Positions 41,842-50,700 of a DNA stretch of 64,000 bases are shown here, piece by piece. Position 1 is the first letter of the stretch, and the number at the start of each line of letters is the position of its first letter. Both the position numbers and the translations under genes were made by a program. The stretch is from Wenzhouxiangella sp042310355 (GTDB lineage: Bacteria; Pseudomonadota; Gammaproteobacteria; Xanthomonadales; Wenzhouxiangellaceae), in the NCBI RefSeq assembly GCF_042310355.1, contig NZ_JBHJMR010000009.1:1-64000 (forward strand), in the 5' to 3' direction. The notes beneath the pieces are model-generated. The model saw nothing but the letters and a program-made list of their open reading frames with translations, ran no database searches and was not told where the DNA came from.

Positions 41842-44193
41842 TCAGGGCGTCTCGAGCGTGAGCTGCCCGTACCGGTTCATGCCCGAGCCACCGTCCGATC
41901 CGGCGTCGTAGACGAAGCCGTAGACCCGTCCATTGCCGGCCATCTCCAGAACGGCCCCACGCACCCACTGAACGTTCTCACCGTCGACCAGCAGGTCACC
42001 GTCACCCCAGGCACCGTCACTCCGGGAGGCGTGGAAGAGCCGGCCCGTACGGTCCTCGATGAACAGGACATGCACCGTGTCACCATTGACGACCGCATCC
42101 GCGCCGACCTGGTCGGCGTCCACCGTATTCTGGGCCACGACACGTTCGGAGATGACGAGGGGATCACTCCAAGTGCCGTCGGCCTCCACGCGCCGCTCGT
42201 GAAGCCTGCCGTCGCGCGTGCGGTAGATGACGCTGACTGACTCGCTTTGCGGCAGGTACAACAAGGGCAGGATCGAGCCGATGTCTTCACTCGCGGTTCC
42301 CAGGTTGGCGGCGACTTGAACCCGCTCGCTCAATTCACCGTCGGGCAGAATGCGCCGATACCAGGCGCTACCGTCGTCGGCCGTGTAGGCCAGGTGGATG
42401 ACATCGCTACCGCCGCGAACGATCGTGGGTCCGGACAGTACGGGATCCGTGTCGGCATCAATCACGCGTTCTTCGCCCCACTGCCCGCCCGGCGAGCGAA
42501 CGCGAAGTCGAATCTTGTCAGGGCCACCGTAGACGGCGACGACGCTGCCGTCGGAGCGAACCGCGATATCGGCCACCTGCGTCGGCGGTTCCGGCGGCGC
42601 GGCGACGAGCTCGTCGCGAATGGCCCAGGAATTCGGCGCCTCCGGGTGGTCGGCAGTATTGAAGACGTGATAGACCACCTCGTCGGAGGTCTGATGCAGC
42701 ATGTGAATGCGATCGTCGACGAGCAGCGAACCGAACCCCTCGAGGTCGCCGGTCTTCGGGCGATTCTCGCCGTCGACCTCGCGCCACGAATCGCCGCCGT
42801 CGGACGAGCGAACCGCCATCAGGGCGTTCCAGGTTTCGGCCGGCTCCATCAGGAAATACAAGTCGCCGTTGTCGGCCTGCCACGGCCCGATCCGCATCGG
42901 CGTTTCGACAAAAGTGCCGCCGAGATGACCATCGGGCACTTCAAGGCTTACCGAAGCGGTTGCTTCTGCCGCCAGCTCGCGGCCGTCGGACCCGACCAGC
43001 CGGTAGTCGAAGCGGTCACCCGCCTCGTTCAGGGCGGCGTGATCGGAAAAGCGGCGAATCACGATCGGAAACTCCCATTCCCCGTGGCCGCCGTCGGCGT
43101 GCCAGGGCGGTGTCCGTTCGGAAAAGCTCACGCCGGCGCCGCCGGAGAACGGCTGCTCGGAGACCGACAGCACATCCTGGGTCGGCGCCCCGTGATCGAA
43201 CGTCTCGCTGGCGATGATGCTGGTGCGCGGCGTGTGCGGCTGGCCTTCGATGGCGATGGCGCGAATGTCGGCAGCGCTGCGCTCGGGCAGGTGCAAGCCG
43301 AGCTTCGGCGCGGGATCGTCCGTCTCGAGGGTCTCGGAAAAGACCAGCGCCTCGTCGTCGAACTCGACGACAAGCTCGCGCCCATCGATGATCGTCTTCA
43401 GCTCCATCCAGCGCCCGGCATCGATGTCGGCCTGGTGCTCGGCCACGACAACGCTGCGTCCGCCTTCAACGCGAACGACCCGGACCGTATCGGGCGCGAC
43501 CACTTCGATACGCGAATGATCTTCGATTCCGCGGTAGTCGAATATCAAACCGGCGCGGGCGCTTTCTTCCTCGCTCAGCCGCAACTCGACGGCGAACTCG
43601 CGCGGCCGCCATGGAACCTCGTAGCGGCCGAGCGCCAGCATGGGCTCGTCGCCGGTCTCGAGCCGCAGGTGCGCCTCGCCAGCCTCCGTATGCAGGCTCA
43701 TCGACTCAGCGCCACCATGCTCGAAGCGCCAGAGCGGATCGGATGAATCGTCAGCGAGGCCGGCAAGATCGAGCTCATGCAGCTTTTCAGGCTGCGGGAA
43801 ATTTTCGGCCGGCAGCGGCGCCCATTCGCCGCCGTTCCGCCGCACCTCCAGGCGATACTGGCGCGACGCGGACGCTTCATCTGTAGATTCCACCTCGAAG
43901 CGCAGGCGAAACGGACGGTCCGCGACAACGCTGGCCGCCACATTCACGTCCCCGGCCCAGCCCGCACCACTGTTGAGTTCGGCTTCAAAATCTTCGCGAA
44001 CCCGGAACGCCGTCTGCCGGCCCCGCTCTGACTCAGCGGTGGCGGCGCCGGAAGCGCTCTCGCCCGTGGATTCCTCGCCGGGGCTGCCGCTGCGATCGCC
44101 GCAGGCCGACAGCGACATGACGCCCAGCAGGGCCAACAAGCAGACCCGTGCCGGGCCGTTCAATCCTGGGTCGATGAGCATGAGTTTGCGCAC
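41842..44193 (-). CDS. Large lipoprotein with sialidase-like beta-propeller
   Basis: 783 residues. Lipoprotein signal ending VMSLSAC (Cys about 31) and a Ser/Glu-rich spacer. An N-terminal beta-sandwich part (60-330) is followed by a second half with repeated Asp-box-like motifs (RSSDGGDSWREVDG, RVRSPGGQWGEERV, SRSDGAWGDGDLL, EADGTWSDPLVIS) as in sialidase/BNR propellers. The strict catalytic residues of sialidases are not recognisable, so a binding or non-sialidase hydrolase role is possible. Lies 38 bases after the PhoX gene and 111 before the receptor, all on the same strand, so probably one transcript. Confidence 0.7.
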   Translation of the reverse strand: MRKLMLIDPGLNGPARVCLLALLGVMSLSACGDRSGSPGEESTGESASGAATAESERGRQTAFRVREDFEAELNSGAGWAGDVNVAASVVADRPFRLRFEVESTDEASASRQYRLEVRRNGGEWAPLPAENFPQPEKLHELDLAGLADDSSDPLWRFEHGGAESMSLHTEAGEAHLRLETGDEPMLALGRYEVPWRPREFAVELRLSEEESARAGLIFDYRGIEDHSRIEVVAPDTVRVVRVEGGRSVVVAEHQADIDAGRWMELKTIIDGRELVVEFDDEALVFSETLETDDPAPKLGLHLPERSAADIRAIAIEGQPHTPRTSIIASETFDHGAPTQDVLSVSEQPFSGGAGVSFSERTPPWHADGGHGEWEFPIVIRRFSDHAALNEAGDRFDYRLVGSDGRELAAEATASVSLEVPDGHLGGTFVETPMRIGPWQADNGDLYFLMEPAETWNALMAVRSSDGGDSWREVDGENRPKTGDLEGFGSLLVDDRIHMLHQTSDEVVYHVFNTADHPEAPNSWAIRDELVAAPPEPPTQVADIAVRSDGSVVAVYGGPDKIRLRVRSPGGQWGEERVIDADTDPVLSGPTIVRGGSDVIHLAYTADDGSAWYRRILPDGELSERVQVAANLGTASEDIGSILPLLYLPQSESVSVIYRTRDGRLHERRVEADGTWSDPLVISERVVAQNTVDADQVGADAVVNGDTVHVLFIEDRTGRLFHASRSDGAWGDGDLLVDGENVQWVRGAVLEMAGNGRVYGFVYDAGSDGGSGMNRYGQLTLETP

Positions 44194-44231
44194 TCCAGAG
44201 AAACAAGATTCACAGAGCTGACCCGGTTCGA

Positions 44232-45542
44232 TCAGGCATCCACGAAAAACGGGCCGCGCAGCTCGTAGATGCGCCCGTCGGTATGATCCCCGGCCGGCCC
44301 GTTCTGCGAACTGAAATACAGCCGCTCTCCGTCGGGACTGAACGCCGGGCCGCAGATCTCGGAGCCGTGCTGCCCCATGACATTGACCAGCTCGAAGGGC
44401 TTGACGTCGGGCCCGACCACGACCAGGCGCATTTCGCTGCCGTCCTCGGCCACCAGCACGTCACCGCCGGCCGAAACCGTCAGGTTGTCGACGTCGTCGA
44501 TGCCGGGATTGAAAGCCTGATCGCTTTGCTTGTCGTAGACCAGGTCGAGCATGTTTCGATTGGTATCGAGGGCCCAGACGCGGTTGTCACCCTTGGTCGT
44601 GAAGTAGACGATCCCGTCGAAATACCAGCAGCCTTCCCCGCCGTCGAAGGTCTCGGCTTCGGGCACCTGCTTGCGCGTGGGCGGATCCCGCCGCGCCGGA
44701 TCATCCCCGCCCAGGCGGGGAATCGGGTTGGGCACCGGGCGCCATTCGACCAGGCGCGTGGTGAGCGGATCGTCCCCGCTGACCACGGCCACTTCCAGCC
44801 GTCCGCTTCGCAGGTCCGCGCGTCCGCCCGGGGGATAGGAGTCGGGCACGAACCGATAGAAGTTGCCGTCCTCGACGTCCTCGGTCAGGTAGATATGACG
44901 ATGAACCGGGTCGACGGCCGCGGCCTCGTGCTTGAATACGCCCAGCGCCGGCGCGGGCACGGCCAGACGACGCCCGGTCGGATCGCATTCGTAGACCAGG
45001 CCCTCGTCGATCTCCTCGCAGGTCAGCCAGGTGCCCCAGGGCGTCGGACCACCGGCGCAGTTGTTGGTCGTGCCGCGGCAGATGGAATAGCTGTCGACCA
45101 GCTCGCCTTCGGCATTGAAGCGCAACGCGCCCACGCCACCCTGCCGCCATGCGCCGACTTCGGCATTTGAAACATAGACCCAGCCGCCGTCGTCCATGGG
45201 AAAGCAGGCTCCTCCATCGGGGTCGGCGTGCCAGAGGTAGTCGGAAACAGCCACCGGCCGCTCGCCGGTGCGGGCTACCTGGCGCACGGAAAACCCGCGC
45301 GGGACAAGCATCCGGGTCGAGGCGTCGTTCTCCACCGCCACTTCGTGCAGCGTCCCGGAGAGATTGGGGATGTTGCTGACCTTCTTGCCCATCGACAGCG
45401 GCATGGCCGAACGCGGCGAACCCTGCGTCGTCATCCCCCACAGGCCCGGCCCGACGGCAAGAACGCCCGAGGCGACGAGCGCCTGCCTGAGGAGTCGACG
45501 GCGATGCTGATTGACGGTTTGCGGGCTGCGTAATCGAGTCAT
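44232..45542 (-). CDS. phoX: PhoX family phosphatase, Tat exported
   Basis: 436 residues from ATG 45542; the frame is open further upstream but not protein-like. Twin-arginine signal RRRLLRQALVASGVLAVGPG. Family elements: VSDYLWHADPDGGACFPMDD, YSICRGTTNNCAGGPTPWGT, LTCEE, HEAAAVDP, GCWYFDGIVYFTTKGDNRVW, CGPAFSPDGERLYFSSQNGP. PhoX enzymes are Ca2+/Fe3+ dependent monoesterase phosphatases; this is a short variant of the DUF839 family, so a related beta-propeller phosphatase is possible. First gene of a minus-strand group with the propeller lipoprotein and the receptor. Confidence 0.8.
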   Translation of the reverse strand: MTRLRSPQTVNQHRRRLLRQALVASGVLAVGPGLWGMTTQGSPRSAMPLSMGKKVSNIPNLSGTLHEVAVENDASTRMLVPRGFSVRQVARTGERPVAVSDYLWHADPDGGACFPMDDGGWVYVSNAEVGAWRQGGVGALRFNAEGELVDSYSICRGTTNNCAGGPTPWGTWLTCEEIDEGLVYECDPTGRRLAVPAPALGVFKHEAAAVDPVHRHIYLTEDVEDGNFYRFVPDSYPPGGRADLRSGRLEVAVVSGDDPLTTRLVEWRPVPNPIPRLGGDDPARRDPPTRKQVPEAETFDGGEGCWYFDGIVYFTTKGDNRVWALDTNRNMLDLVYDKQSDQAFNPGIDDVDNLTVSAGGDVLVAEDGSEMRLVVVGPDVKPFELVNVMGQHGSEICGPAFSPDGERLYFSSQNGPAGDHTDGRIYELRGPFFVDA

Positions 45543-45777
45543 GACATTCCGCTCCGGGGCGGGCCTTGAGAACTCACGACAACCTTGCGAAGCCAGCCAA
45601 CATCCCGAGGGTGACCATCGGCTGGCGCGAGGCGTCAAATTGACCTGCATACCATTCTGGCGCCCGGCAGTTACGCTCCGATGACCTTCCCGGCTCCACC
45701 CGGTAGCGACAACGAACCGTCATACGAATCCCCTAGACTGAAGCCTGGTATTCATTGACCCAATACAGGAGCATCCA

Positions 45778-46674
45778 GTGCGAATTCGTTCAATCCTGGT
45801 CCTGGTCGGGCTAGCGTTCGCGTTTTCGACGGCACCCGTCAGCGGTAGCGACAGGCAGGTGGACGGCCCCGCCGCGCTGCCGAAGGACGCGAAGCTGCGA
45901 TTCGCCGTCATCGGCGATGGTGAACCCAAGCCCGATGCAGAGTTTCCCGGCCTGAGGGCGGCGGTCGAGAGCATCAACTCACTGGCCGACGAGTACGATC
46001 TCGCCTTCGTCGCCGGCGTTGGCGATATCCCCCACAAGGGCACGATCGAGCAGTACGATGCTGCGCTCGACGTGCTTGGAAATCTCGCCCTGCCTTTCTA
46101 CCCCATCATGGGAAACGAAGAGTACGGCGCCTCCGAAGAACGCTATCTCGACTACGCCAACCGCTGGAACCGCGGACGGGCGACCATCGAGGCGCTGAAG
46201 TACACGATCGACACGCCGCATCTGGCCCTGATCTTCGCCACTCCCGAAAAGGACGGGCGCGATTTTCACGACGAGGGCATCCAGTGGATCGAGGACGAAC
46301 TGGACAGCCTCGGACAGAAACCGGCGGTGCTGTTCATCCACGGCGCACCCCAGGATGTGTTCCCCGAGGGCGGCGACAAGGGGGTGCAGAACCCGGAATT
46401 CCTGCGCCTGATGGACAAGGACAACCTGGTGGCAACTTTCTCCGGCGATCTCCACATGGATCTGAGTCGAGCCGAAGGCGTGCGCAAGAAATACGGTGTT
46501 CACCATGTGCACGTGCCGGCCCTGGAACGAACCAAACTCCCCGACAAGGCCCAGCATATCCCTTACTACCGGGTCGTATCGCTACTCGAGAGCGGGGATG
46601 TCGTTATCAGCACGGTCAATGCGGTCACAGGGGAAGTGGAGCCCGCTTTCCAGTACCGCTTCAGCCCCGAGTGA
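45778..46674 (+). CDS. Exported calcineurin-like metallophosphoesterase, divergent active site
   Basis: 298 residues from GTG 45778, with AGGAG 6 bases upstream. Signal peptide of about 22. The fold of metallophosphoesterases is suggested by LRFAVIGDGEPKPDAEFPGL, VAGVGDIPHKGTIEQYDAAL, FYPIMGNEEYG, VLFIHGAPQD and FSGDLHMDLS. Compared with the standard motifs (DxH, GDxxD, GNHE, H, GHxH) it has DGE, GDIPH, GNEE, H and DLH, so several metal ligands differ. It may use another metal set or be inactive. Divergent from the PhoX gene and probably part of the same phosphate-related locus. Confidence 0.75.
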   Translation: MRIRSILVLVGLAFAFSTAPVSGSDRQVDGPAALPKDAKLRFAVIGDGEPKPDAEFPGLRAAVESINSLADEYDLAFVAGVGDIPHKGTIEQYDAALDVLGNLALPFYPIMGNEEYGASEERYLDYANRWNRGRATIEALKYTIDTPHLALIFATPEKDGRDFHDEGIQWIEDELDSLGQKPAVLFIHGAPQDVFPEGGDKGVQNPEFLRLMDKDNLVATFSGDLHMDLSRAEGVRKKYGVHHVHVPALERTKLPDKAQHIPYYRVVSLLESGDVVISTVNAVTGEVEPAFQYRFSPE

Positions 46675-46747
46675 CTATGTGCCCGGCGAACCGGCCGGGA
46701 GCAGGGCTCAAGCGCTTGCCCCCCAATCGACCGGCGGCAGACCGATT

Positions 46748-46849
46748 GAACAACCAGTCGGGTGCGCCGAAGTTGCCGAGCAGGATGTCGCCGGCCTGTA
46801 CCAGCGGCCAAGCGGCGACGAATTGGCTCGCGGCGACCTGAAAGGGCCT
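46748..46849 (-). pseudogene. Fragment of the TolB/TPR protein gene
   Basis: The minus strand encodes RPFQVAASQFVAAWPLVQAG then DILLGNFGAPDWLF, matching residues 9-42 of the protein at 36696-38786 (RTFRVAATYFVIAWLLVQVG then DILLGNFGAPDWVF). The match stops abruptly on both sides; no downstream TolB or TPR part remains. It is a truncated paralogue or a copied N-terminal fragment, next to a MITE-like element. Confidence 0.7.
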
Positions 46850-46884
46850 TGCCTCGGCACACTCAACAGGGAACCTCCGAACCA

Positions 46885-46946
46885 CTAAGGAACCTCTGAA
46901 CAACTCTGCACGGGCGCCCGCGCAGAGTTGTTCAGAGCTTCCCTAA
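46885..46946. mobile_element. 54-bp MITE-like palindromic element with CTAA target duplication
   Basis: 46889-46942 is an almost perfect palindrome: terminal repeats of 21 bp (CTCTGAACAACTCTGC within them is exact; one mismatch near the ends, GGAACC against GGAAGC) around a GC-rich 12-base centre. CTAA flanks it on both sides (46885-46888, 46943-46946), as expected for a 4-bp target duplication of IS5-group elements. A partial end-like sequence (GGAACCTCCGAAC) lies just left at 46870. The right CTAA supplies the stop codon of the next minus-strand gene, and the hairpin may act as its terminator. Confidence 0.65.
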
Positions 46947-47629
46947 TCGCAGTTGGCGGCCATCTCAAAAGCGTATTCAGAGCCGTAGGCATCGCGCATC
47001 CCACTGAGCGTGCCGGTCGCGGTCACGTCAGAGCCGACCATCCTGATCATCGGGTCCGGGCCGCTACCACGGCGCCATTTGATCCCACCATCCTCATCAC
47101 CGGAGTTCTGCGCCATCGAAAAGTTGCTGGAACTATTCCAGTCGACGAAACTGTTGCCATCACCGCTGTCTTCCACGTGTGTCACCTGGATCAACTCCTC
47201 TTCGTATTCGAACCCCACGTCCCAGCCGATGCCCCGCAACACTGACAGCTTGGTGACACCATAGGAAGTCGCACCTTCAACTGCGAACTTCACGGCGGAA
47301 CCGCCATCGAGCTCAGTCACGTCGCATTCAAGCTCCGTGAAATCAAGACGCTCACCGTCAATGGTGATGTAAGCGGTTCGGGGGGCAGCGGTCTCCACAC
47401 CGTCGTGCAATGAATCAGCGTGGAGCGTGTCGAGTCCACCGCCTCCGGGCGAATGTGCTTCGGTCCCCGGACCGCCATCGGCCTCTGGCCCTTGTTCCGT
47501 CTGCGCACTCGCGCCGCTCGCGTCGGAGGTCTTGTCAGCAGTGGACTCCGACCCGCAAGCGGCGAGAAGCGTCACCAATCCGAATGCAATAGCTGTTGCC
47601 ATGCCCGGCGAGAATGAAAAAGGAGACAT
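46943..47629 (-). CDS. Lipoprotein of unknown function
   Basis: 228 residues. Signal peptide with lipobox LLAAC (Cys about 25), a long Ser/Gly/Glu-rich linker to about 80, then a compact domain rich in beta-strand pattern (TAYITIDGERLDFTELECDV, SYGVTKLSVLRG, GTLSGMRDAYGSEYAFEMAA) ending in CD; two cysteines in the domain could pair. No family recognised. The stop codon coincides with the target duplication of the MITE-like element, so the original C-terminus may have been altered. Confidence 0.7.
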   Translation of the reverse strand: MSPFSFSPGMATAIAFGLVTLLAACGSESTADKTSDASGASAQTEQGPEADGGPGTEAHSPGGGGLDTLHADSLHDGVETAAPRTAYITIDGERLDFTELECDVTELDGGSAVKFAVEGATSYGVTKLSVLRGIGWDVGFEYEEELIQVTHVEDSGDGNSFVDWNSSSNFSMAQNSGDEDGGIKWRRGSGPDPMIRMVGSDVTATGTLSGMRDAYGSEYAFEMAANCD

Positions 47630-47725
47630 AAGAAGCCTTCAGGTATTGATGAGCTCTGATTGTGGCACTAATCCATCCATGCGTCGAACGTTGCACTGAA
47701 ACGGAGGAAGCGAGAACCGCCACGA

Positions 47726-50700
47726 CTATTGCCTCGAAATCGGGTCGGAACCCGAGAGAAATCGATCCGAGAACAGTCGGTCGGCCCGACGCTCGACCGC
47801 GCCGATATCGCAGTGCGCGATGCCGTTGTCATTGCCATCTCTGGGACGGGACAGGCCGCGGGCATCGGTGGCCAGGCAGCTGGCGTCGTCGAAAGCGTCG
47901 ATGAGCGGGCTGTCGGCTTTCGGCAATCTGACCGGCAGTCCGTCGAGGCCGGCGGCCAGTGGTCGCAGGCGTGCGTTGGTGATGCTCAGGTCGCTGGCCA
48001 GCGGGCTGATGTCACAGCCGGTCAGGTCGCCGAAGGCGTTGTTGCCCAGGGAAGTCAGACTGGCAGTGCTGGCCACCGCGCAGTTGTTCGCGGTTCCGGT
48101 CGAGTAGTTGCCGGCCACCACCGAGTTGGAGATGGTGACATCCATGTCGTTGTAGACGTGGAGCGCCCCCCCGTTCGGCAAGCTCCAACCCGCACCGCCG
48201 CTGGTGCCGACGATGGTCAGGTGCTTCAAGGCCACCTGGCCCGAGTTGGCAAAGGTCAGCCCGCCGCCACTGCCACCGGTGACGGTCACGTTTTCGATCA
48301 CGCCGCTGCAGTCAAAGCACATCAAACTGCCGCCGTCGACGGCACGATTGTTGTCGAAGGTGCTATCGCGGATATCCAGCACCGAGCCAGTGGTCTGGAT
48401 CGCGCCGCCGAAGGAGAAGTCTTGTTCGTTGTCGGTGAAGCGCACCCGGCGAATGGTCAGCGAGTCCGGCCCCACGGTCATGCCGCCACCACTGAGGGTG
48501 AGATTTTCGATGCGCAGGGTGTCGGCTCCGGGGCGGGTGACCAGACGTGCGCCGTGTATCCGGGTCTGGTCGGGGCCGTTACCGATCAGCGTGACATCGC
48601 TGCTGATCTCCAGTGTGTCATCCAGCAGATACAGGCCGTTGGCCAGCGCGATCACTTTGGGTGTGGCGGCCTCGGCCGCCTCCTCGATCGCCGCGCGCAG
48701 CGTGCACACGCCGTCACCCGTGGCGCACTGGCCGTCGCCCGGGTTGGCGTCCGGCTCGTCCCTGAGCGCGTCGCCCGTCGCACCGACCTGGTAGTCGGCC
48801 GGGCGCGTGACCGGCGTGGTCAGGAGCAGCGACATCTCCGACCGAAGCGGTTGCTGATCGAGCATGGCCTCGGCTTCGGTGACCAGCAGATAGCCCGATT
48901 CGGTCTCACCGTCCACTTGCGCGGTCACGTTCAAGTCATGGGACTGCCCGGGAGCCAAGGAACCGATCGTGCAGTCTAGCCGGTAGCCATTGCGCGTGCA
49001 GCCCGGCGGTGTGGTGACACTGCCCGGATCGAAGCCGCGCGAAAGACGTATCGAAAATGCCACGCCGGTCGCCGTCACGCCCGAACCGGCCTGGGGGGCC
49101 AGGTTCTCGATGTCGAAGACATAGCTCACGAAACTGTCCGGCAGGGCCACATCCGTGGAAGGTTCGGCCGTCAGCTGCAGGTCGACGGCGTCAGTCACCG
49201 CGACGGCTATCGTCTCGCAGGTCTCGAGCGACAGGCCCGGCGTAGGTACTTTGTCGTCGTTGCCGTCGAGCTGCATGCGGTCGGTGATGCAGACTTCGAC
49301 GTTCTTCGTGCCGCTACTCAGAAAAATATGGTCGGCGGTGATCCGCCCCGAGTCGGTTCCGCCGTGGCCCAGAATCGGTCCGGTCGGCTGGCCGTCAGCG
49401 TCGAACTCACCTTCCGATTCGACCGTGCCATCGTCCCAGTCGACCTCCACGGTATGCAGTTCGTCGGGGTCCGGGTCGGAAAAGCTCAGTTCAAGTTCGA
49501 AGCGATAGCCCGTACCGGCGTCCAGCGCCTCTTCGGGCAGGTCGATGATCGGTGCGTCGTTGACCTCGGCGACTTCGAGCGTGACAACCTCGGGCGACGA
49601 AGTGTCGATCCCGTCGCTGACGCTGAAGCTGAAGGCGTCGGGACCCCAGTAGTCGGCATCCGGCGTGTAGGTCGCCTGGTTACCGCTGATCGAGACAGCG
49701 CCGTGCGTCGGCGAATCGACCACCTCGAACACGAGTGTGTCGAGCGGATCGGGATCGCTGCCGTCGAGGGTGATCGCCTCGGGCACGTCTTCGACCACCA
49801 TCGCGCCGATGCCGGGCGTGGCGAAGGGCTCGCGGAAATTACGACTGACTTCGACTTCAACTTCGGCCGGGGCGCTGACTTCCGGCTGGCCGGTCGCCGG
49901 ATCGCGCACGCCGTCGCTGACCCGGAACGAGAACGCATCGATGCAGTCGGCGCTGTTTTCGCAGGCGAATTGATTGTTGGACTGGTAGACAAGATCAGCG
50001 TAGTCGTCACCGATCTCGACAAACGGGGTCAGCAGCGAGATATGCAGCAGGTTGGTTTGCGGGTCAAGGATATAGAAGCGGCTGGAATTGACCGAGACGT
50101 TCTGCGGGCTCCCGAAATCACCGACGACGAAGCCCGAGCCGGCACCGGTGGACTTGGCCTGGCCGGCGAAGAAGCCGTCGGGCGTAAAGCGCTGGATGCG
50201 ATTGTTGCCCGAATCGGCCACGTAGATCGTGCCGTCCGGCGCAATATCCAGGCCCTGCGGCGTGCCACGGAACTGCCCGGGGCGACAGCCGCTTCTGGGG
50301 TCGATGACCGCACCCTCATCACAGAACGCAGTCTCTTCGGCATTGAACGCATTGTCCACGCCACAGATTTCGTCCGTGCAGGAAAAGCCCAGGGAGCGGC
50401 GGTTGCCGACATCGCAGACCGCCTGATCGCCCGGCGCCAGGTCGCTGTCGCAGCGGCCCAGCCAGCCGACCAGGTCGCCGGGAATCACCCGTGAAGGGCT
50501 AACCTGTCGCGACGGCTCGTACTTGTAGATTCGATCCCCGCGCGCGGCGTAGACGAAGCCGTCCGCGTCCAGGGCCAGCGGGCCGGTCGCCAGCCAGGTC
50601 GCGGGGTCGTTATCGACGTCATGACTGAGGTAGTCGACGAACCGGGCGCCGGGGTTGCTGGGATTCCAATGCTCTTCCAGGGCGAAGATCCGGCCCGTGC

